A DNA stretch of 64,000 bases, from the NCBI RefSeq assembly GCF_001038625.1, contig NZ_CP011803.1, positions 4,464,001 through 4,528,000 of the forward strand, written 5' to 3'. Source of the DNA: Clostridium carboxidivorans P7. Lineage in GTDB: Bacteria > Bacillota > Clostridia > Clostridiales > Clostridiaceae. Shown here one piece after another: positions 63,018 to 64,000 of the stretch; position 1 is the stretch's first letter; every line of letters begins with the position of its first letter. Under the pieces are notes generated by a model. The model worked only from the letters and a program-made list of their open reading frames with translations, did no database searches and had not been told where the DNA came from. The position numbers were made by a program, and so were the translations under genes.

Positions 63018-64000
63018 ATGGCTTGTAAGTTTTATTTATATAAAGGTATGGGTAGAAAAGCTGAAAATGGTCACCCATGGATATATACTACAGAAATAGA
63101 AGGTTACGAAGGAACCTATGAAAATGGTGACATTGTAGAAGTATACAACTTTAAGGGAAACTTTATAGGTAAAGGTTATATAAATGATGTATCAAAAATC
63201 ACAATAAGAATTATGACTAAAGACATAAATGAGGAAATAGATAAAGACTTTTTTAGGAAAAGACTACACAATGCTTGGAATTATAGGAAAAAGATTATAG
63301 ACACTTCAAGCTGCAGATTTCTATTTGGAGAAGCTGACTTTGTACCTGGTCTTATAATTGATAAATATGAAGATTATTATGTTATTCAATCTTTGGCTCT
63401 TGGAATCGATAAATATAAATCTATTATAGTTGAATTGTTAACGGAAGACTTTGGTGCAAAAGGTGTTTACGAAAGAAGTGACGTAAAAGTTCGTGAACTT
63501 GAAGGCATGGAACAAACAAAAGGCTTCCTAACAGAACCTTTTGATACTACATTCGAAATTATTGAAAATGGCGTTAAATATTATGTTGATATAGAAAATG
63601 GTCAGAAAACAGGCTTCTTTTTAGATCAAAAAGAAAATCGACATGCTATACATAAAATTTGTAAAGATGCTGATGTTTTAGATTGCTTTACTCATACTGG
63701 TTCTTTTGCTCTAAATGCAGGCGTTGCTGGTGCTAAAAGTGTTTTAGGAATTGATATATCACAGCTTGCTATAGACGATGCATCTAAAAATGCTGCACTT
63801 AATAAATTATCTGACACAGTTAGATTCGAATGTCACAATGCTTTTGATGTTCTTCATGAATGGGCAAAGGAAGGAAGACAATATGATGTAGTTATACTTG
63901 ATCCCCCTGCTTTCACAAAATCAAGATCAACTATAAAAAGTGCTGTTAGAGGATATAAAGAAATTAATTTAAGAGGTATCAAAATGGTAAAACCAGGTGG
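63018..64000 (+). CDS. RlmI-type 23S rRNA (cytosine-C5) methyltransferase, 3' end missing
   Basis: Translated by me from the sequence; the frame is open to the end of the window (327 complete codons). It has an N-terminal PUA-like domain (KAENGHPWIYTTEIE, about 12-75), a central region with EGMEQTKGFL, and a Rossmann methyltransferase with DCFTHTGSFAL, GIDISQLAID and the catalytic-type DPPAF motif near residue 295. RlmI methylates C1962 of E. coli 23S rRNA; the precise target here is unknown. GGGAGGT precedes the ATG. About 60-70 residues should lie outside. Confidence 0.9.
   Translation, partial: MACKFYLYKGMGRKAENGHPWIYTTEIEGYEGTYENGDIVEVYNFKGNFIGKGYINDVSKITIRIMTKDINEEIDKDFFRKRLHNAWNYRKKIIDTSSCRFLFGEADFVPGLIIDKYEDYYVIQSLALGIDKYKSIIVELLTEDFGAKGVYERSDVKVRELEGMEQTKGFLTEPFDTTFEIIENGVKYYVDIENGQKTGFFLDQKENRHAIHKICKDADVLDCFTHTGSFALNAGVAGAKSVLGIDISQLAIDDASKNAALNKLSDTVRFECHNAFDVLHEWAKEGRQYDVVILDPPAFTKSRSTIKSAVRGYKEINLRGIKMVKPG

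Overview
The window is a piece of an AT-rich Firmicutes chromosome, most likely Clostridium sensu stricto (cluster I). The evidence is the AT-rich codon use, frequent TTG and GTG starts behind strong purine-rich ribosome binding sites, sporulation genes (spoIIE, spoVG, spoVT, a spoVB-like gene, yabP, yabQ), an [FeFe]-hydrogenase and a clostridial CarD-like regulator. I cannot fix the species from sequence alone. No insertion sequence, prophage, integrase or CRISPR array was seen.

From 1 to about 53.3 kb nearly every gene is on the minus strand and follows the origin-proximal order known from Bacillus subtilis. Read in the direction of transcription (right to left) it runs: purR, spoVG, glmU, prs, a two-component pair with htrA, pth, mfd, prsA, spoVT, a spoVB-like flippase, mazG, hup, rqcP, yabP, yabQ, a divIC-like gene, a yabR-like gene, three tRNAs (Leu, fMet, Met), spoIIE, tilS, hpt, ftsH, a hotdog thioesterase, coaX, dusB, greA, lysS, tRNA-Asn, two tandem glycine T-boxes with glyS, murD, a 16S-23S-5S-tRNA-Asn operon, an EF-G-like GTPase, the ctsR-mcsA-mcsB-clpC stress operon, radA, disA, carD, yacL and ispD. 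The transcription direction suggests that oriC lies to the right.

Two things on the plus strand break this pattern. At 2.4-2.9 kb a perfect-consensus promoter drives a small cysteine-containing gene cut by one in-frame TAA codon. At 20.2-20.3 kb there is a candidate small RNA with its own promoter and terminator and two UCCCC motifs.

From 53.5 kb to the right end the layout is more mosaic. It holds murC, a small membrane protein, an [FeFe]-hydrogenase with a TSCCCP motif, a HAD hydrolase, an orphan Agr-type kinase and LytTR regulator pair, an unknown coiled-coil protein, a membrane-anchored SH3-like protein, an ABC-F ATPase and a partial RlmI-type rRNA methyltransferase. The Agr-type promoter carries a 15-bp dyad, and 13 nt of that dyad recur at the putative promoter of the SH3-like gene. 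This is my best candidate for an undescribed regulatory circuit.

Promoters that could be read by eye include a spoIIE promoter with 21-bp spacing, a SigH-type spoVG promoter, a SigE-type yabP promoter, a CtsR operator, tandem rrn promoters and a perfect sigma-A promoter for the tRNA operon. Several start codons were moved from the longest ORF to an internal start with a properly spaced ribosome binding site.
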